A stretch of 64,000 nucleotides of DNA from Clostridia bacterium (GTDB taxonomy: Bacteria; Bacillota; Clostridia; Christensenellales; Borkfalkiaceae): assembly GCA_017545865.1 (NCBI GenBank), contig JAFWXO010000022.1, forward strand, positions 1 through 64,000, given 5' to 3'. Below, in pieces: positions 35,611 through 43,490 of the stretch. The position numbers were made by a program, and so were the translations under genes. The notes under the pieces are model-generated. The model worked only from the letters and a program-made list of their open reading frames with translations, searched no databases and was not told the origin of the DNA. Position 1 is the stretch's first letter. The number at the start of each line of letters is the position of its first letter.

Positions 35611-35645
35611 CTTTATCGCTTTATATATTGTAGCACACATTTTAA
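35611..35645 (-). promoter_or_regulatory. promoter for the YdjI-like operon
   Basis: On the minus strand TTGTAA, a 17-bp spacer and TACAAT, with TG one base before the -10 (extended). It drives the SPFH, DUF1858, YdjG-like and cyclophilin-like genes. Bases were read by eye, so coordinates are approximate. Confidence 0.6.
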
Positions 35646-35686
35646 TTCTTTACAACAATTTTTAATAAATTTCAATTTTTGGCAAA

Positions 35687-35712
35687 AGAAAAACCCCTTT
35701 TTACAGGGGTCT
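35687..35712 (-). terminator. terminator after the LRR protein gene
   Basis: ACCCCT and AGGGGT pair around a 6-nt loop and run into TTTTC. It separates the LRR gene from the promoter of the YdjI-like operon. Confidence 0.75.
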
Positions 35713-35716
35713 TAAG

Positions 35717-36475
35717 TTAATATTCAATTTTGATGCCACATAACTTGCAGTTCTTATATCTACCACTTGATAAAAACGGGGTTTTAAGATTGCCACCACA
35801 TTTAACGCAAACGTTACTTTTAATGCAGTTATTATAAAGCGTTATAAAAAACGGCGTAGATTGAAAAGCATCGAAAAACGTTGGTTTAATACTTCCTTTT
35901 CTATTCGTTTCTATTCCACGTTTAAACGATGGGAAAAAGTCGTTTAAATCACAGTTTACTTTTTGCAAGTTTTCACAACCTTTAAAGGTTTTTGTAAGAG
36001 CAAATTCAAAACCGCTATCTATCGTTAGCTCGCCAAGATTTACACACCCCATAAACGCTTCTTCCCCAACGCTTTTAATGGTTTTACATAGTGTAACTTC
36101 TTTTAAACCGCTGTTTTTAAACGCCCTATTGCCGATTTTAATTAAAGAAGCAGGCAAATTCACACGCAACAACGAAACGCAGTTTATAAAAGCTTCATCG
36201 CCTATTTCACTAACGGTTTCAGGTAAAAATACGTTTCTAAGTGACTTGCAATCGGCAAACGCCCTTTCGCTAATTCTCGTAACTCCACTCGGAACGAACA
36301 CGTCGCTTCCCGAACTTTGAACGCTTATAAGTTCGCCAAATTTTATAGTGCATTGACTTTTGCCCGAAGTTGAAACCAAATGTTCCGAGCCACAATATTC
36401 ACACCTTAAAAGGCTGCCATCTCCACCTTTTAATTCCGCCCCGCAATTTTCACATTTTAAAAGTAATAATTCCAT
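35717..36475 (-). CDS. BspA-type leucine-rich repeat protein between two zinc ribbons
   Basis: The 252-aa protein has an N-terminal zinc ribbon (CENCGAELKGGDGSLLRCEYCG, about 7-28), about five LRR_5 repeats (RISERAFADCKSLRNVFLP, EIGDEAFINCVSLLRVNLP, KIGNRAFKNSGLKEVTL) and a C-terminal ribbon (CVKCGG and CKLCGI). There is no signal peptide, so unlike most BspA relatives it is probably cytosolic. The ATG at 36475 has no clear Shine-Dalgarno site and starts right after the terminator of the 36516 gene, so it depends on readthrough or an unseen promoter. Confidence 0.75.
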   Translation of the reverse strand: MELLLLKCENCGAELKGGDGSLLRCEYCGSEHLVSTSGKSQCTIKFGELISVQSSGSDVFVPSGVTRISERAFADCKSLRNVFLPETVSEIGDEAFINCVSLLRVNLPASLIKIGNRAFKNSGLKEVTLCKTIKSVGEEAFMGCVNLGELTIDSGFEFALTKTFKGCENLQKVNCDLNDFFPSFKRGIETNRKGSIKPTFFDAFQSTPFFITLYNNCIKSNVCVKCGGNLKTPFLSSGRYKNCKLCGIKIEY

Positions 36476-36476
36476 A

Positions 36477-36508
36477 ATAAAATAATGGGCTACCTTTCGG
36501 CAACCCAT
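36477..36508 (-). terminator. terminator-like hairpin between the 36516 and LRR genes
   Basis: ATGGGTTGCC and GGTAGCCCAT pair (two G-T pairs) around the tetraloop GAAA and are followed by TATTTTATT. The LRR start codon lies in the downstream end. Confidence 0.6.
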
Positions 36509-36515
36509 CTCCTAA

Positions 36516-36863
36516 TTAAAATAAAACGCTTTCAATTTTATATAAAGTGTCACCTAAACCAACGGTTAAAATTGCAACTTTACCATCAGTAAGTTCAACC
36601 TTATATTTAGTACCGTAAATCATGGTTGAACCCTTGCTATCATTTTTAATATCAATTACACCCATAGCAAGAACTTCCGCGCTTTTAACTTTATCACGAG
36701 TAACGATATACTCTTCTTTGTTAGGATAAGTGAACATGAAAGCCATTTCACCTTCATCTTTAGTTAAGTTGATAATCGTTCCTAAAGGAAACGAACTACC
36801 AGATACTTTGCCGATTGACGTTGCAGCCTTAGCTACGTTCTTCATAAAATCTTTGAAACCCAT
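36516..36863 (-). CDS. unknown 115-aa protein of an XRE-controlled module
   Basis: I do not recognise a family. It begins MGFKDFMKNVAKAATSIGKV (an amphipathic helix), then mostly beta-strand sequence (MAFMFTYPNKEEYIVTRDKV, KVAILTVGLGDTLYKIESVLF), with no membrane segment. AAGGAG precedes the ATG. It is divergent from the XRE gene at 37022 and its promoter contains operator sites, so it is likely that regulator's target. The following gene encodes the zinc-ribbon LRR protein. Confidence 0.55.
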   Translation of the reverse strand: MGFKDFMKNVAKAATSIGKVSGSSFPLGTIINLTKDEGEMAFMFTYPNKEEYIVTRDKVKSAEVLAMGVIDIKNDSKGSTMIYGTKYKVELTDGKVAILTVGLGDTLYKIESVLF

Positions 36864-36892
36864 AATTATTCTCCTTAGTTTCTCTAAAATTT

Positions 36893-36965
36893 CTTACTTT
36901 TGTAAGATAATTTAATTATACTCTTACTATTGTAAGAAGTCAAGTATAATTCTTACTTTTGTGAG
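36893..36965 (-). promoter_or_regulatory. three operators and promoter of the second XRE module
   Basis: CTTACnnnnGTAAG palindromes lie at 36893-36906, 36923-36936 and (one mismatch) 36952-36965, 29-30 bp apart. The minus promoter is TTGACT (36938-36943), 17-bp spacer, TATAAT (36915-36920); the middle operator fills the spacer. A TATAAT at 36945-36950 could be the -10 for the XRE gene on the plus strand. Confidence 0.78.
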
Positions 36966-37021
36966 ATAATAATTATATAGACGGTCACTTAATATAAACT
37001 AATTTGGCTTTATGGGTAGGT

Positions 37022-37246
37022 ATGGAAGAGAAAAAGACTTTAAACTACACTTTTGAAGAACGCTTAAAAGAACTTAGAGCGGATAAAGGCGTAGGTCAAA
37101 TTGAACTTGCGAAGGCAATCGGGGTTAGCAACGGAATTATTAGCCTTTGGGAAAACGGGCTTAGAGAACCTAAACTATCCAACCTTATCGCCCTATCAAA
37201 GTACTTTCAGGTTTCGCTTGATTTTATTGCAGGGCTTATTGATTAA
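37022..37246 (+). CDS. XRE-family transcriptional regulator, small
   Basis: The 74-aa protein is a lone helix-turn-helix: RLKELRADKGVGQIELAKAIGVS, recognition region NGIISLWENGLREPKLSNL, closing VSLDFIAGLID. I take the ATG at 37022; GTAGG lies only 3 nt before it, so the start is uncertain and an in-frame TTG at 37004 is possible. It probably binds the CTTACnnnnGTAAG sites. It ends at the 37250 terminator. Confidence 0.8.
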   Translation: MEEKKTLNYTFEERLKELRADKGVGQIELAKAIGVSNGIISLWENGLREPKLSNLIALSKYFQVSLDFIAGLID

Positions 37247-37249
37247 ACA

Positions 37250-37282
37250 AATATCCACGGAAAATCCCGTGGATATTTTTTG
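37250..37282. terminator. bidirectional terminator
   Basis: ATATCCACGG and CCGTGGATAT pair around a short loop, flanked by A and T runs. Serves the XRE gene and the convergent phosphopantetheinyl transferase gene. Confidence 0.82.
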
Positions 37283-37288
37283 CGCTAA

Positions 37289-37912
37289 TTATAAACTAAC
37301 GTTATCGTATAATCTAATATTTTCAACGTTATCCGTTGCAACGGATAAAGAATATTTTTTGCCGTCAAATTCTACCGTAAACGTTTTAACGTTACCCGCT
37401 AAGCCGTTTGAGTTTTCTTTTAAAAAATTACTTTTGTCAAGCTTTTTAAAGAGCGCTTCCTTTTCAGTCCACTTAGTTAAAAGATACCCCTTTTTATCCG
37501 CAGTTAAGGTTTCATACTCGGAAAATTCAACGGCGCTAAGCACTCTTTTTGCAACGCTATCGTTTTCTTTAAAAAACTCAACTTGCAAGTCAACGCCAAC
37601 GGGTTTTTCTGACACGGCAACGGCAACAACCCCATCGCTGTGAGTAAGGGAAAATTCACATTTATCGCATTTCCACTTGCCTGCCTCACTCTTTTCAAAT
37701 TTAATATTTTCTATCTTTTCGCCGAAAGTTCTCGATATTGCGCACTCTAAAAGTTTCCAAACAAAATACTTTTCAGTTCTAACCTTTCCGCTTAAAACCA
37801 AATCAATTTCGTTTTGCCTTTCCTTGCAGTAAACGGCGTTTATTTTGAAGTTGTTGGGAATTTTTGCAACGTAAACGTCAACAAAAATAGGCTTATTTAC
37901 AGCAAACTCCAT
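37289..37912 (-). CDS. 4'-phosphopantetheinyl transferase (Sfp/HetI-like)
   Basis: Transfers phosphopantetheine from CoA to carrier proteins. The 207-aa protein has the HSDG segment near 87, the metal-binding VGVDLQVEFF near 100 and WTEKEALFKKL near 146, the three family motifs. It is larger than AcpS, so it is of the Sfp type, which often serves polyketide or peptide synthases. None is in the window; it may be the cell's general enzyme. Monocistronic. Confidence 0.82.
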   Translation of the reverse strand: MEFAVNKPIFVDVYVAKIPNNFKINAVYCKERQNEIDLVLSGKVRTEKYFVWKLLECAISRTFGEKIENIKFEKSEAGKWKCDKCEFSLTHSDGVVAVAVSEKPVGVDLQVEFFKENDSVAKRVLSAVEFSEYETLTADKKGYLLTKWTEKEALFKKLDKSNFLKENSNGLAGNVKTFTVEFDGKKYSLSVATDNVENIRLYDNVSL

Positions 37913-37994
37913 TACCTTTCGTTAACCTTTTAATAAAAATATCATAAATAATTATACTATTATTAAAGTAAAATTGCAAGCGCTATCATTGACA

Positions 37995-38028
37995 ACAAAA
38001 AGCCCACCGAATTGTCGGTGGGCTTAAT
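37995..38028 (-). terminator. terminator after the repeat lipoprotein gene
   Basis: AGCCCACCGA and TCGGTGGGCT pair around a 4-nt loop; the minus side runs into CTTTTTG. Confidence 0.82.
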
Positions 38029-38033
38029 AATTA

Positions 38034-39680
38034 TTAAAGTCTTAACTCTTCAACATCTGCTAAATCGTCTGTATGGCCAAGGTAAATAACATTTCCGTTT
38101 CTACCAGAAACGTAACCCTTGGTTGCCCTACCACGGAATAAACCGTAATAGTAACCAGTTTTATACATACTTTCACGCATTGCCTTGAAAGTCTTTCTAG
38201 CGTCTTTAGTCTTTTCGAATACGATAATTACGATGTATCTTTCTTCTAAAACGTAAGCGCCTTCAGGATCAACAACGTATTCGTCTTCACCTACTTGAGA
38301 GTAGTAAGTTTCAGTATCTACAACGAAACCAGCATCTTCGTTGTAAAGGTAATCACCGCCGTCAACCTTAGTTGCAGGAACGAAAAGGTTGGGGTCAAAC
38401 GAGAAGTTTTCATCGTTATCAGCAACGTATTTACCAGTTGTTGTATTGAATTTATACTTTTGAGTTTTGTCTGCAGAAGTGTAAGGAGTGTAATTGTCAA
38501 CCTTAGCGTATCTTTCAGCAGTATCAACAACGTAATTACCAGCGCCGTCTTTAACGTAAACTACTAATTGAACGTATGCAGCGCCGTCTTTAACGTAGTC
38601 ACCTAAGTCTTTATCTTTAACGTAGTTACCGTTAGCGTCACGATAGAACTTATCTTTGATAGTGGTTAAACGCTTGTACTCTTCACCGTCTTTATAGAAT
38701 CTTTCAGCGCTGTCTGACTTGTAAGATTCACCATCTTTAACGTAGTTACCGTTTTTGGAAGGAACGTAAGCGTCAATAGTCTTCTTTGCGTAGTTAACGT
38801 CAGTATCTAAAACGTAAGCGTTAGCAGTTCTATCAAACTTGTAGTCGCCTTCTTTATCAGCAACGTAGTTACCGCTTTCGATGAACGCATAGTTGTAATC
38901 TTCATCTAAAACGTAACCGTTAGTTGCAGTATCAAAAACGTAAGGACCTTTCTTTTCTTCGGCATAAGCGGTTTCAGAATAAACAGCGCCGTATTTAGAC
39001 TTAAAGAAAGTACCAGCATCGTCTTGAGCGTAAGCTTCACCGTCAAGTTTATAACGCTTACCGTCAATTTCTAAGAACTTGTCGTTTGCTTCGTCGTAAA
39101 TAAATTTACCAGTAGCGTCAACGGTAAATCTACCACCCTTGTCTTCAACGTACATATCAACGTCATTAGTAAAATAGGTAGAAGTTGAAGCGTCAAAGTA
39201 ATAATCGCCTTCCGCTTTAAGGAAGTAGTTAACGTCTTCGTCTTCAACGAATTTATTTTGAGTTGCATCGTAAACGAAATCACCTAATTCATCAGGAACG
39301 TAACGGCCTTGAACACGGTTGTGAGTGCCGGTTTCGCCCGCTTGAACTTCTCTGAATTTAAGAGCAGTTGTATCGTAAATATAAGCGCCGCCCACAGCTT
39401 CAACGTAGTTACCGTTTTCGATACACTTGAAATATTGCTTTTCAGATAAACTATAGTCTTTCTTAGTTGCAATAAGTTCATAGAAATCGCCTTTTTGCGC
39501 CTTGCCACCAAGAACCTCAGCAGACGCGTAAAGCGATGCGTTTTTGGTCATTGTTACTGAGAAACCCTTGCCTACAAGGTCTGCCTTAATGTCATCCGCG
39601 CTTACTTTACCACAAGCAACGGAGAGCGAAAGAGAACAAACTAAGATTGTTGCGAGAAAAAGTTTGGATAATTTTTTCAC
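38034..39680 (-). CDS. tyrosine/aspartate-rich repeat lipoprotein
   Basis: The 548-aa protein has a signal peptide and lipobox SLSVAC (Cys 23). Residues 26-75 (DDIKADLVGKGFSVTMTK and onward) and the last 75 residues (RYIVIIVFEKTKDARKTFKAM, NVIYLGHTDDLADVEEL) look like two halves of one small alpha/beta domain. Between them lie about 400 residues of degenerate repeats with the theme GxYVxDxxGxYxxDxxxxxYVxDxDxNY. The start codon is GTG, preceded by AGGAG. The repeat region is probably an extended, calcium-binding or adhesive stalk; the function is unknown. Confidence 0.7.
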   Translation of the reverse strand: MKKLSKLFLATILVCSLSLSVACGKVSADDIKADLVGKGFSVTMTKNASLYASAEVLGGKAQKGDFYELIATKKDYSLSEKQYFKCIENGNYVEAVGGAYIYDTTALKFREVQAGETGTHNRVQGRYVPDELGDFVYDATQNKFVEDEDVNYFLKAEGDYYFDASTSTYFTNDVDMYVEDKGGRFTVDATGKFIYDEANDKFLEIDGKRYKLDGEAYAQDDAGTFFKSKYGAVYSETAYAEEKKGPYVFDTATNGYVLDEDYNYAFIESGNYVADKEGDYKFDRTANAYVLDTDVNYAKKTIDAYVPSKNGNYVKDGESYKSDSAERFYKDGEEYKRLTTIKDKFYRDANGNYVKDKDLGDYVKDGAAYVQLVVYVKDGAGNYVVDTAERYAKVDNYTPYTSADKTQKYKFNTTTGKYVADNDENFSFDPNLFVPATKVDGGDYLYNEDAGFVVDTETYYSQVGEDEYVVDPEGAYVLEERYIVIIVFEKTKDARKTFKAMRESMYKTGYYYGLFRGRATKGYVSGRNGNVIYLGHTDDLADVEELRL

Positions 39681-39735
39681 CTTTGCTTTCTCCTAATTGT
39701 ACGCATTATTTCCTATTATACGATAGGATATATCT

Positions 39736-39764
39736 ATTATAAATTAACTTACAGTTAAAGTCAA
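39736..39764 (-). promoter_or_regulatory. promoter for the repeat lipoprotein gene
   Basis: TTGACT (39759-39764), 17-bp spacer, TATAAT (39736-39741); 56 bp of leader before the GTG start. Confidence 0.78.
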
Positions 39765-39879
39765 GATAATTTTGAGATTTTTCACCCGTATATTTTTATA
39801 AAATATAAACAAAATAGCCTGTTTTTTCATTTTTTACAAAACTTTCATAATTGGTAGCGTTTTGTTTGTGTGAAAACTC

Positions 39880-39913
39880 TGGCTAAATAGCCGATTTTAG
39901 CCGTTTATAAGGC
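39880..39913 (-). repeat. truncated copy of the long-hairpin element
   Basis: TGGCTAAATAGCCGATTTTAG followed by CCGTTTATAAGGC matches the right end of the proS copy (55985-56019) with few changes. The other arm is missing. It lies just downstream of the rplL terminator, keeping the family's orientation. Confidence 0.55.
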
Positions 39914-39943
39914 AACAAAAAAAGCGTACAAAAGTACGCTTTT
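39912..39943 (-). terminator. terminator of the rplJ-rplL operon
   Basis: AAAAGCGTAC and GTACGCTTTT pair around a 4-nt loop, ending in a T run on the minus strand. Confidence 0.85.
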
Positions 39944-39959
39944 ATTTGTGGTTTTTAAA

Positions 39960-40328
39960 TTATTCAGCAACAGCAGTAGCGCCTGCTTCTTTAAGTTTAG
40001 CAACCATCTTTTCAGCTTCGTCTTTAGCAACTGCTTCTTTAACGGTGCCCATCTTTTCAACCATGTTCTTAGCTTCAACAAGACCAAGACCAGTAAGTTC
40101 TCTAACTGCCTTGATAACTGCGATCTTGTTAGCGCCAACTTCTTTAAGAACAACGTTGAATTCAGTCTTTTCTTCAACTGCTTCAGCAACGGGAGCAGCA
40201 GCGCCTGCAACTGCAACGGGAGCAGCAGCGCTAACGCCGAATTCTTCTTCGATTGCTTTTACTAAACTGTTAAGTTCCATAACAGTCATACCTTTAATTT
40301 CTTCTATCATTTTTGCAATATCTGCCAT
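39960..40328 (-). CDS. rplL: 50S ribosomal protein L7/L12
   Basis: L7/L12 dimers form the stalk that recruits translational GTPases. The 122-aa protein has the N-terminal dimerisation helices, an Ala/Val-rich hinge ([20 protein letters not shown]) and the C-terminal domain with [24 protein letters not shown]. It is separated from rplJ by 160 bp because a long-hairpin element lies between them. Confidence 0.97.
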   Translation of the reverse strand: MADIAKMIEEIKGMTVMELNSLVKAIEEEFGVSAAAPVAVAGAAAPVAEAVEEKTEFNVVLKEVGANKIAVIKAVRELTGLGLVEAKNMVEKMGTVKEAVAKDEAEKMVAKLKEAGATAVAE

Positions 40329-40392
40329 TTTAAATTTCCTCTCTTTGAATTATTTTTTAATAAAAATTGTTTGATGGTTTATTTATTAAGTG

Positions 40393-40488
40393 TTTTTAGA
40401 CGTTAGAAACAAGCAAGGCGGGTATTTTAGACAAAGTACGCGTACTCCTTCTATATAGCCGATTTGCGCCGTTTTTAACGGATAAAAA
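40393..40488 (-). repeat. long-hairpin element, copy 2 (between rplJ and rplL)
   Basis: Ends TTTTTAGACGTTAGAAAC and, complemented, TTTTTATCCGTTAAAAAC. The arms stay paired inward (GCAA, CGG, TAT, TAG blocks) up to the apex palindrome GTACGCGTAC (40437-40446). The element ends one base before the rplJ stop codon, in the middle of an operon. Confidence 0.75.
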
Positions 40489-40980
40489 TTATTCGCCCAT
40501 CTTCTCGGCAACTCTGTTAAGAGCAACTGCCAAGCCACGAATAAAGTTCGAAAGCGTACCTGCGAGCATGCTGTAAAGCGCGTCTTTCGACGGGATAGAT
40601 GCAAGAGATTCAACGCCTTTTTTGTCAACGTATTCACCGTTAACGTAAGCACTTTTTGCCGAAATTTTATTATCTAACTTCTTAGCGTTTTCAACAACGA
40701 TTTTGGATGCGCCAACTTCATCAGCACCAAACGCAACTGCGGTAGTACCGTTAAGGTCTGCATCAAAACTGTCAACGCCGAGTTCGTTAAACGCTCTTCT
40801 AACAAGCGTGTTCTTAAGCACTTTGTATTCAACGTTGGCTTTTCTGAACGCGTTACGAAGTTCAGTATCTTCTGCAACGGTAAGACCGCTGTAGTTAACT
40901 AAAACAACCGATTTAGCGCTGGAAATTTTAGCCTTAATGTCTTCAACAACCTGCTTTTTAGCCTCTAAATTTGCTGACAA
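40489..40980 (-). CDS. rplJ: 50S ribosomal protein L10
   Basis: L10 anchors the L7/L12 stalk and represses its own operon by binding the leader. The 163-aa protein has KKQVVEDIKAKISSAKSVVLVNYSGLTVAEDTELR at the start and a C-terminal helix for L12. The start codon is TTG at 40980, preceded by GGAGG; no nearby ATG fits. Confidence 0.96.
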   Translation of the reverse strand: MSANLEAKKQVVEDIKAKISSAKSVVLVNYSGLTVAEDTELRNAFRKANVEYKVLKNTLVRRAFNELGVDSFDADLNGTTAVAFGADEVGASKIVVENAKKLDNKISAKSAYVNGEYVDKKGVESLASIPSKDALYSMLAGTLSNFIRGLAVALNRVAEKMGE

Positions 40981-41011
40981 CTCAATTACCTCCGTTATTA
41001 TTTTTGCCTAT

Positions 41012-41135
41012 AAAAAACCGCTCTTTGCCTAGGAATAGCAAAGAGCGGACGAAAAAACGTCTTAACTTTGATAAACCTCGGCAGGTGTAACTAAAAGTTA
41101 CTTAAAAACCGGCTTTCTTCGGCTAATCTTACTTG
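41012..41135 (-). promoter_or_regulatory. L10 leader with attenuator
   Basis: The transcript before rplJ contains the pattern of the ribosomal-protein L10 leader, with GCCGAAGAAAGCCGG and CTGCCGAGG segments, and ends in a strong terminator: CCGCTCTTTGC (41038-41048) with GCAAAGAGCGG (41018-41028), then TTTTTTAT. L10 binding is expected to favour termination. Confidence 0.75.
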
Positions 41136-41138
41136 GAT

Positions 41139-41167
41139 ATGATAACATACCCTATTTTTTTTGTCAA
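41139..41167 (-). promoter_or_regulatory. promoter of rplJ-rplL
   Basis: TTGACA (41162-41167), 17-bp spacer, TATCAT (41139-41144), between rplA and the L10 leader. Confidence 0.78.
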
Positions 41168-41193
41168 ACGATTTTAACAACCGTTTTGATTTT

Positions 41194-41880
41194 TTAGTTT
41201 TTTACTTGAACTTTAACGCCAGGGCCCATAGTGCTTGCTAAAGAAATACTCTTAATGTATTGACCTTTTGCAGCAGCGGGTTTAGCTTTGATGATTGCAT
41301 CGAGAAGCGCGTTGTAGTTTTCAACGAGTTTTTCTCTACCGAAAGACTTTTTACCGATTGAGCAGTGAATAACTGCAGTTTTATCAAGTCTGTATTCAAC
41401 TTTACCAGCTTTAACATCTTTAATTGCTTTTTCAACGTCAGCAGTAACCGTACCAGACTTGGGGTTGGGCATAAGGCCCTTAGGTCCTAAAAGTCTTGCG
41501 ATTCTACCAACCATACCCATCATGTCGGGAGTGGTGATAACAACGTCGTAATCGAACCAGTTTTCGCTTTGAATCTTTGCGATGATTTCTTCAGCGCCAA
41601 CGTAGTCTGCGCCTGCTTTTTCTGCAAGGTCTGCCTTTTCGCCCTTAGCAATAACTAAAACTTTAACGTTTTTACCAGTACCGTTAGGAAGGACGATAAC
41701 GCCTCTAACTTGTTGGTCTGCTTGCTTGGGGTCAACACCGAGTTTGGTGTGGAATTCGATAGTTTCATCGAATTTCGCCTTAGCAGTTGAAAGCACAACG
41801 TCCATTGCTTCGTTTACGTCGTACTGTTTACTTTTGTCAAACGCCTTTAAACTATCAGCGTATTTTTTTCCGAATTTCAT
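41194..41880 (-). CDS. rplA: 50S ribosomal protein L1
   Basis: L1 is the mobile stalk at the E site and an autoregulator. The 228-aa protein has [22 protein letters not shown], the core [22 protein letters not shown] [19 protein letters not shown] and [17 protein letters not shown]. The ATG at 41880 follows GAGGAGG; the longer frame to 41925 is unlikely. Follows rplK. Confidence 0.96.
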   Translation of the reverse strand: MKFGKKYADSLKAFDKSKQYDVNEAMDVVLSTAKAKFDETIEFHTKLGVDPKQADQQVRGVIVLPNGTGKNVKVLVIAKGEKADLAEKAGADYVGAEEIIAKIQSENWFDYDVVITTPDMMGMVGRIARLLGPKGLMPNPKSGTVTADVEKAIKDVKAGKVEYRLDKTAVIHCSIGKKSFGREKLVENYNALLDAIIKAKPAAAKGQYIKSISLASTMGPGVKVQVKN

Positions 41881-41893
41881 TATAAACCTCCTC

Positions 41894-41924
41894 GTGGTAC
41901 GTGCGAGATAAAATATCTCTCCCA
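41894..41924 (-). promoter_or_regulatory. putative L1-binding mRNA hairpin before rplA
   Basis: On the mRNA GTGG and CCAC close a structure with inner stem GAGAT/ATCTC. The same conserved parts (GTGGGAGAG and GTACCAC) recur before rplK at 42379 with a different inner stem, so pairing is kept while sequence changes. Confidence 0.55.
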
Positions 41925-41934
41925 CTCTCCTTTA

Positions 41935-42360
41935 TTAGTCTTCTACGGTAACGCCCATACTTCTTGCAGTACCGGCGATCATGCTCATGCACGCTTCAAG
42001 AGTGTTAGCGTTAGTATCTACCATCTTGATTTTAGCAATTTCCTCAACTTGAGCCTTGGTAAGTTTTGCAACTTTGTTCTTGTTGGGGGTTGCACTTGCA
42101 GTTTCTATACCGCACGCCTTTTTAATAAGTTCGGGCGCAGGGGGAGTTTTAAGAATAAACGTGAAAGAACGGTCTTGATAAATAGTGATAACTACGGGAA
42201 TAACGTAGCCTATCTTATCTTGAGTCTTTGCGTTGAATTCTTTAGTGAAACCGGGTAAGTTAATACCGTAAGGTCCGAGTGTTGAACCAACGGGCGGGCC
42301 TGGGGTTGCCTTGCCTGCTTGTAACTGTAACTTAACTACAGCGGTAACTTTTTTAGCCAT
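41935..42360 (-). CDS. rplK: 50S ribosomal protein L11
   Basis: L11 forms the GTPase-associated centre with 23S rRNA. The 141-aa protein has [24 protein letters not shown] and the C-terminal [30 protein letters not shown]. Normal length; 55 nt before rplA. Confidence 0.97.
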   Translation of the reverse strand: MAKKVTAVVKLQLQAGKATPGPPVGSTLGPYGINLPGFTKEFNAKTQDKIGYVIPVVITIYQDRSFTFILKTPPAPELIKKACGIETASATPNKNKVAKLTKAQVEEIAKIKMVDTNANTLEACMSMIAGTARSMGVTVED

Positions 42361-42378
42361 AATAAATTTCCTCCATTA

Positions 42379-42422
42379 GTGGTACTTGCGTGGCGTCATC
42401 TAAAATTTAACGCCTCTCCCAC
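42379..42422 (-). promoter_or_regulatory. putative L1-binding mRNA hairpin before rplK
   Basis: GTGG/CCAC outer pairs with inner stem GGCGT/ACGCC; shares GTGGGAGAG and GTACCAC with the copy at 41894. L1 autoregulates its operon in other bacteria. Confidence 0.55.
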
Positions 42423-42454
42423 ATATTCTAAAAGGCCGACTTGCCTTTTTAGTC

Positions 42455-42976
42455 TTAAACTTTCTTGAGTAACACGTACTCAACTTCAACTTCAGTTTCC
42501 GTATCGAACATTGCAACTTTAACTTTTGCCTTTTGAGAAGCGTCGTTAAGGTCTAACACCGTGCCGATAAATCCATCAAGCGGGCCAGACACGATTTGAA
42601 CGCTATCGCCTTTTGTAAAGTCAACGTCTTCAACCCTATCTTCAAGGCGCATACGCTTAACTTCTTCTTCGGTGAGCGGAACTGCTTTTCCTTGCGGACC
42701 AACGAAACCCGTTACACCACGAGTGTTGGTAATCAAATACCAAAGTTCGTTAGAGTATACGAGTTTGATAAATACGTAGCAAGGTAAAATTTTACGGAGC
42801 ACAACCTTCTTTTTGCCGTTTGCCTTTTCTTCAATGGTTTGTTCCATAGGAATTTTGATTTCAAGAATTTGTTCTTGCAAATTGCTGTTTTCAATCAATT
42901 TTTCCAAGGTATTCTTAACCATTGCTTCATACCCGGTATTAGTATGAATAACGTACCATCTTGCAACTTCTGCCAT
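42455..42976 (-). CDS. nusG: transcription antitermination protein NusG
   Basis: NusG binds the RNA polymerase clamp and couples to ribosomes or Rho. The 173-aa protein has the NGN domain (WYVIHTNTGYEAMVKNTLEK, LPCYVFIKL, NTRGVTGFVG) and a KOW domain (KGDSVQIVSGPLDGFIGTV, about 118-136). Lies between secE and rplK. Confidence 0.97.
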   Translation of the reverse strand: MAEVARWYVIHTNTGYEAMVKNTLEKLIENSNLQEQILEIKIPMEQTIEEKANGKKKVVLRKILPCYVFIKLVYSNELWYLITNTRGVTGFVGPQGKAVPLTEEEVKRMRLEDRVEDVDFTKGDSVQIVSGPLDGFIGTVLDLNDASQKAKVKVAMFDTETEVEVEYVLLKKV

Positions 42977-42986
42977 AATACGCTCC

Positions 42987-43244
42987 TTACTTACCGATGT
43001 TAGTTAAAAGCTTAAGCAATTGACCAAGACCTAAATCCATAAGCACGATAACAACCGTAAAGCAAAGCACAACGCCGAAAACGACTGCAACTTGCTTAAA
43101 CACTTTACTCTTGGAAGGCCAAGAAACTTTTTTAATTTCCGAAAAAGTTTCCTTGAGTTTTCTGCCCATACGTTTAAAAATATTAGGCTTCTTCTCTTTA
43201 GGTTGAACTTTCTTTTCTTCAACTTTTACTTTATTTTCTTTCAT
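42987..43244 (-). CDS. secE: protein translocase subunit SecE
   Basis: SecE clamps the SecY channel. The 85-aa protein has a charged, Lys-rich N-terminal 25 residues, the conserved FSEIKKVSWPSKSKVFKQ amphipathic segment and one membrane helix (VAVVFGVVLCFTVVIVLMDL). Partner SecY is at 19346. Confidence 0.95.
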   Translation of the reverse strand: MKENKVKVEEKKVQPKEKKPNIFKRMGRKLKETFSEIKKVSWPSKSKVFKQVAVVFGVVLCFTVVIVLMDLGLGQLLKLLTNIGK

Positions 43245-43275
43245 TTTACACCTTTAAGCGATACTTACTTTATTA

Positions 43276-43437
43276 TTATTTGGTTTCCTTGTGAGTAGTA
43301 TGCTTTTTGCAGAAGGGACAATATTTGCTAAGTTCGATTCTGTCGGGAGTGTTCTTTTTGTTCTTATAAACGTCGTAATTTCTTTGCTTACATTCAGTAC
43401 AAGCAAGAGTTATTCTAACTGCATTTCCTTTAGCCAT
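43276..43437 (-). CDS. rpmG: 50S ribosomal protein L33, zinc-binding form
   Basis: A 53-aa protein, short enough to be missed by length filters. It reads [21 protein letters not shown] and ends [15 protein letters not shown], with two CxxC pairs for zinc. The ATG at 43437 follows AGGATGG. It is the first gene of rpmG-secE-nusG-rplK-rplA, the Firmicutes order. Confidence 0.95.
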   Translation of the reverse strand: MAKGNAVRITLACTECKQRNYDVYKNKKNTPDRIELSKYCPFCKKHTTHKETK

Positions 43438-43490
43438 TTTTTAATTCCATCCTAAAAAATTAACACCCCTAAATCTCGGAGTGCTACATT

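Noticed and set aside
38295..39511. Several frames within the repeat lipoprotein gene
   Set aside because: They are shadows of the repetitive coding sequence, in other frames and on the other strand.
39946..40374. Plus-strand frames antisense to rplL
   Set aside because: rplL is unmistakable on the minus strand; alanine-rich codons leave the opposite strand open.
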